Part shown: one piece after another, positions 46,899 to 49,274 of the stretch | Layout: every line of letters starts with the position of its first letter | How positions within the stretch are numbered: the stretch's first letter is position 1 | NCBI GenBank assembly: GCA_002753225.1 | Contig: PDZS01000033.1 | Span: 1 to 49,274, forward strand | Direction of reading: 5' to 3' | DNA: 49,274 nucleotides | From: Deltaproteobacteria bacterium YD0425bin51 | Lineage (GTDB): Bacteria; Desulfobacterota; Desulfobacteria; Desulfobacterales; YD0425bin51 | The notes under the pieces: model-generated | Databases searched by the model: none | What the model was told of the DNA's origin: nothing | Seen by the model: the letters and a program-made list of their open reading frames with translations, nothing else | Made by a program: the position numbers and the translations under genes

Positions 46899-47825
46899 TT
46901 ACCAATTAATTTTACCGCTCCCTTTTAATCTTAATATTTTTCTGGCATCATCTGGAGTAGCAACTTCTCTATTAAGTATTCCTGCAAGTCCTGCAATCTT
47001 TTCTACAAGTTCTGCATTACTCTTTGCAAGAATTCCTTTTTTTATATAAATATTATCTTCTAATCCAACCCTTACATGCCCCCCCATATGTATAGCCATT
47101 GTAGAAAGGTTAATTTCTGCTGCTCCAACACCAATAACTGACCACGTGAAATTATTTTTCCCGAAAAGTAAATCTGCCTTTGATTTTAAGTAGGTCAAGT
47201 CTTCTGGATTTCCCCTGATACCTCCTAAAACACCCATTACAAATTGCAAATGAAATGGTGGAGAAAGCATTCCCTGACAGACTAGATAATCTAAATTATA
47301 AAGATGACCTACATCATAAATTTCCAGCTCTGGTTTGGTATCGTTTTCTCTTATAATTTTGCAAAGATATTCAAAATCTTTAAAAGTATTTTTAAAAATA
47401 AAATCTTTGCTTTTCTCCAAGTATTCTTTTTCCCATTCAAATTTGAACTCTTTAATAGAGTTCAATGAGGTATGCAGTGCAAAATTTATAGAACCCATGT
47501 TAAACGAACACATTTCAGGCCTAAATATTGGAATAGTAGCAGCACGCTCTTCAACTGTCATCATAACTGAACCGCCTGTAGTAATACATACAATTACATT
47601 ACTATGTTCTTTAATGCGTGTCAGAATTTCCCGAAAGATTTTGGGATCAGAAGAAGGATATCCATCTTCTGGCCTTCGGGCATGAATATGAACTATGGAA
47701 GCCCCTGACACTGCTGCTTCTATAGCTGAATCAGCAATCTCTTTCGGTGTTATAGGAAGATAAGGAGTTAATGATGGTACTGTCGCAGCGCCTGTAATTG
47801 CAGAAGTGATAATAAGCTTTTCCAA
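46899..47825 (-). CDS. Beta-keto acid cleavage enzyme (BKACE, DUF849)
   Basis: A 308-residue TIM-barrel protein of the family that includes 3-keto-5-aminohexanoate cleavage enzyme (Kce). These zinc enzymes react a beta-keto acid with acetyl-CoA to give acetoacetate and a new acyl-CoA. The zinc-site pattern HIHAR is at 46-50, and the GGIRGNPEDL and GGHVRVGLEDN segments are characteristic. The start codon is TTG at 47825, with AAAGGA about 10 nt upstream. The cyclase gene ends 18 bp before it. The family acts on many beta-keto acids, so substrate is unknown. In this setting it could trim a beta-keto intermediate, recycle a side product, or belong to an unrelated catabolic operon. Confidence 0.9.
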   Translation of the reverse strand: MEKLIITSAITGAATVPSLTPYLPITPKEIADSAIEAAVSGASIVHIHARRPEDGYPSSDPKIFREILTRIKEHSNVIVCITTGGSVMMTVEERAATIPIFRPEMCSFNMGSINFALHTSLNSIKEFKFEWEKEYLEKSKDFIFKNTFKDFEYLCKIIRENDTKPELEIYDVGHLYNLDYLVCQGMLSPPFHLQFVMGVLGGIRGNPEDLTYLKSKADLLFGKNNFTWSVIGVGAAEINLSTMAIHMGGHVRVGLEDNIYIKKGILAKSNAELVEKIAGLAGILNREVATPDDARKILRLKGSGKINW

Positions 47826-47843
47826 TGATTTTAATTCCTTTAA

Positions 47844-48626
47844 TTATTCATTCACAATAGCAACAGGTCTTACCCAACCAGCACTTGCACCTTTAATTTT
47901 TACTGGAAAACAGCACACGGTAAAACCATAAGGTTTTCCAATAGAAGATAGATTTGCCATTTTTTCCATATGGCAATAACCTATTTCAATACCTGCAAAA
48001 TGGGCTTCCCAAATTACTTTTGGATTTTTTGTAACTTTAAATTCTTCAGCAATATATGGAAGAGGACGATCCCAGCTCCAAGCATCAATTCCAACGACTT
48101 TAACCCCTTGCTCTGTTAAAAACAATGTGCTTTCCCGATCCATGCCAGCCCCTTTCATTAAATAGTTAGGTGTTCCCCATTCAGAATCTGCTCCTGTCTG
48201 AATAAGTATAATATCAAGAGGTTTTATTTTATAGTTAATTCTCTGCAGTTCTTTTTTAACGTCTTCTTTGGTAATCCTTTCTCCATCTTCTTTGTGACGA
48301 AAATCAAGGAGCACTCCATCATTAAAACACCATTCAAGAGGTATTTCATCAATGGTCATTGCTTTCTTACCTTTGTCCATAGTAGGATGATAATGATATG
48401 GCGCATCAAGGTGCGTTCCAGAATGCGTGGTTAAAAATATAGCTTCAAGCGCCCAGCCAAGTCCCCCTGGTAAATCTTTTTTTTCAACACCCGGAAAAAA
48501 CATCTGCATTTGTTCTGCTCCCTTTTGATGATCCATATATTCAATTTTAGGAATCATCATAGGAGGATCACTTGGAATTTCTGCTTCAATAGCAACGCTT
48601 AAATCAATTATCCGTCTTTTTGACAT
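47844..48626 (-). CDS. Cyclase family protein (kynurenine formamidase-like metal hydrolase)
   Basis: A 260-residue protein of the cyclase family (PF04199), which includes bacterial arylformamidase KynB, isatin hydrolase and some polyketide-cluster cyclases. The metal-binding signature H68-S-G-T-H72-L-D74-A-P-Y-H78 is intact. Family members hydrolyse amide or lactam bonds using Zn or Mn. It lies 25 bp after aconitase and 18 bp before the BKACE gene, so the three probably share a transcript. Its substrate cannot be read from sequence. AGAGGTAG precedes the ATG. Confidence 0.88.
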   Translation of the reverse strand: MSKRRIIDLSVAIEAEIPSDPPMMIPKIEYMDHQKGAEQMQMFFPGVEKKDLPGGLGWALEAIFLTTHSGTHLDAPYHYHPTMDKGKKAMTIDEIPLEWCFNDGVLLDFRHKEDGERITKEDVKKELQRINYKIKPLDIILIQTGADSEWGTPNYLMKGAGMDRESTLFLTEQGVKVVGIDAWSWDRPLPYIAEEFKVTKNPKVIWEAHFAGIEIGYCHMEKMANLSSIGKPYGFTVCCFPVKIKGASAGWVRPVAIVNE

Positions 48627-48651
48627 TTTTTGCTACCTCTCTGATAAATTA

Positions 48652-49274
48652 CTATATATTTCCTTGCATATATTTTAGATATTCTGATAAGCTAGGTATT
48701 TTTCCTAAAATAGCAGAAATAGTTGCTACTTCAGCTGAAGCCAAATAAACTTTAGAATCTTTACCCATACGATTTGGGAAATTTCTGGTAGATGTTGACA
48801 CTACTGTAGCCTTGTCATTAACTCTTGCTTGATTTCCCATACATAAGGAACAACCAGGGATTTCAATTCTCGCTCCAGCTTGACAGAAAATATTAAAATA
48901 TCCTTCTTTTCTGAGTGTTTCATTATCTATACGTGTTGGGGGAGCTATCCAAAGTCTAGTTAAAAGATTCCTTTTCCCTTCCAAAAGTTTACCACAAGAT
49001 CTAAAATGTTCTATGTTGGTCATGCAAGAGCCTATAAAAACTTCATCTATTTTATCTCCAGCTACTTCAGAAAGTAGTTTTACATTATTAGGATCATTTG
49101 GACATGCTAAAATAGGCTCTTTTATATCATCTAAATTGATATCAATAACTGCCTCATATTCTGCATTTAAATCTGCTGCTAATAAAACAGGATTTGAAAT
49201 CCATTCTTCTATTTCATAAATCCTTCTTTCTATAGCTGATTTATCACCATAATTATTTGAAATTAACCAGTTGA
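48652..49274 (-). CDS. acnB: Aconitate hydratase B, C-terminal part (start lies outside the window)
   Basis: The frame is open to the right edge, so only the last 206 or so residues are visible. They match AcnB closely: KEPILACPNDPNN, GDKIDEVFIGSCMTNIEHF, and GCSLCMGNQARVNDKATVVSTSTRNFPNRMG, which carries two of the 4Fe-4S cluster cysteines. The methionine at 49023 is internal (FIGSC-MTNI is a conserved AcnB stretch) and not a start. AcnB isomerises citrate and isocitrate in the TCA cycle; some members also act on 2-methylcitrate derivatives. The tail is shorter than in E. coli AcnB, ending soon after the SLSEY segment. It is probably primary metabolism upstream of the cluster, although it is closely linked to the downstream genes. 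Confidence 0.92.
   Translation of the reverse strand, partial: NWLISNNYGDKSAIERRIYEIEEWISNPVLLAADLNAEYEAVIDINLDDIKEPILACPNDPNNVKLLSEVAGDKIDEVFIGSCMTNIEHFRSCGKLLEGKRNLLTRLWIAPPTRIDNETLRKEGYFNIFCQAGARIEIPGCSLCMGNQARVNDKATVVSTSTRNFPNRMGKDSKVYLASAEVATISAILGKIPSLSEYLKYMQGNI

Noticed and set aside
48652..49023. A short complete gene starting at the Met at 49023
   Set aside because: The frame is open further upstream to the window edge, and the upstream residues continue the conserved AcnB sequence, so this Met is internal.

Overview
The window is A+T-rich bacterial DNA. It carries a very large hybrid polyketide synthase / non-ribosomal peptide synthetase (PKS/NRPS) locus in which every gene I accept lies on the minus strand, so transcription and assembly-line order run from high to low coordinates. 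A Mo/W aldehyde oxidoreductase of the YdhV type, a Tat-exported Fe-S protein, adenosylcobalamin-dependent glutamate mutase and a cobalamin-type radical SAM enzyme point to an anaerobe. Gene content and low G+C would fit a Desulfobacterota-like sulfate reducer, but that placement is inference.

Layout, in transcription order. 49274-46838: the end of aconitase B, a cyclase/formamidase-like hydrolase and a beta-keto acid cleavage enzyme. 46837-42916: a periplasmic Cache sensor protein, a Tat ferredoxin, an aldehyde:ferredoxin oxidoreductase and an unrecognised 185-residue protein. 42877-37062: a discrete malonyl-type acyltransferase, a PP-loop amidotransferase, an AsnB-type amidotransferase, a B12-binding radical SAM protein and a discrete acyl carrier protein. 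37058-21899: the polyketide synthases, namely a lone ketosynthase, a complete KS-AT-DH-KR-ACP module and a two-module KS-cMT-KR-ACP-KS-KR-ACP protein without ATs. 21883-19592: PanD and a fused glutamate mutase. 19610-9327: an NRPS with TubC-C-A-T-E-C-A-T-TE that continues in frame into a complete altronate/galactarate dehydratase-type (UxaA) enzyme. 9300-6156: a mannitol-1-phosphate dehydrogenase / inositol-monophosphatase fusion and a DegT aminotransferase. 6169-336: two near-identical NRPS genes, the second cut in its A domain by an IS1595-family element at the left edge.

How it may work together (inference). The free AT loads malonyl onto the discrete ACP and onto the AT-less modules. The AsnB-type enzyme may amidate malonyl-ACP to a malonamyl starter. 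The PKS proteins extend this into a partly methylated, hydroxylated chain. The NRPS adds residues, the first with an Asn/Asp-like pocket followed by epimerisation. Glutamate mutase plus PanD could supply 3-methylaspartate and/or its decarboxylation product 3-amino-2-methylpropanoate. The aminotransferase, polyol-phosphate dehydrogenase and phosphatase match the enzyme types that start azasugar biosynthesis in Bacillus, and the fused UxaA dehydratase acts on sugar acids in its known relatives. A sugar-derived amino-polyol part of the product is therefore plausible. The NRPS-UxaA fusion and this sugar cassette are the most unusual content here.

No tRNA, rRNA or CRISPR array was seen. The largest space between adjacent genes is 124 bp (35135-35258).
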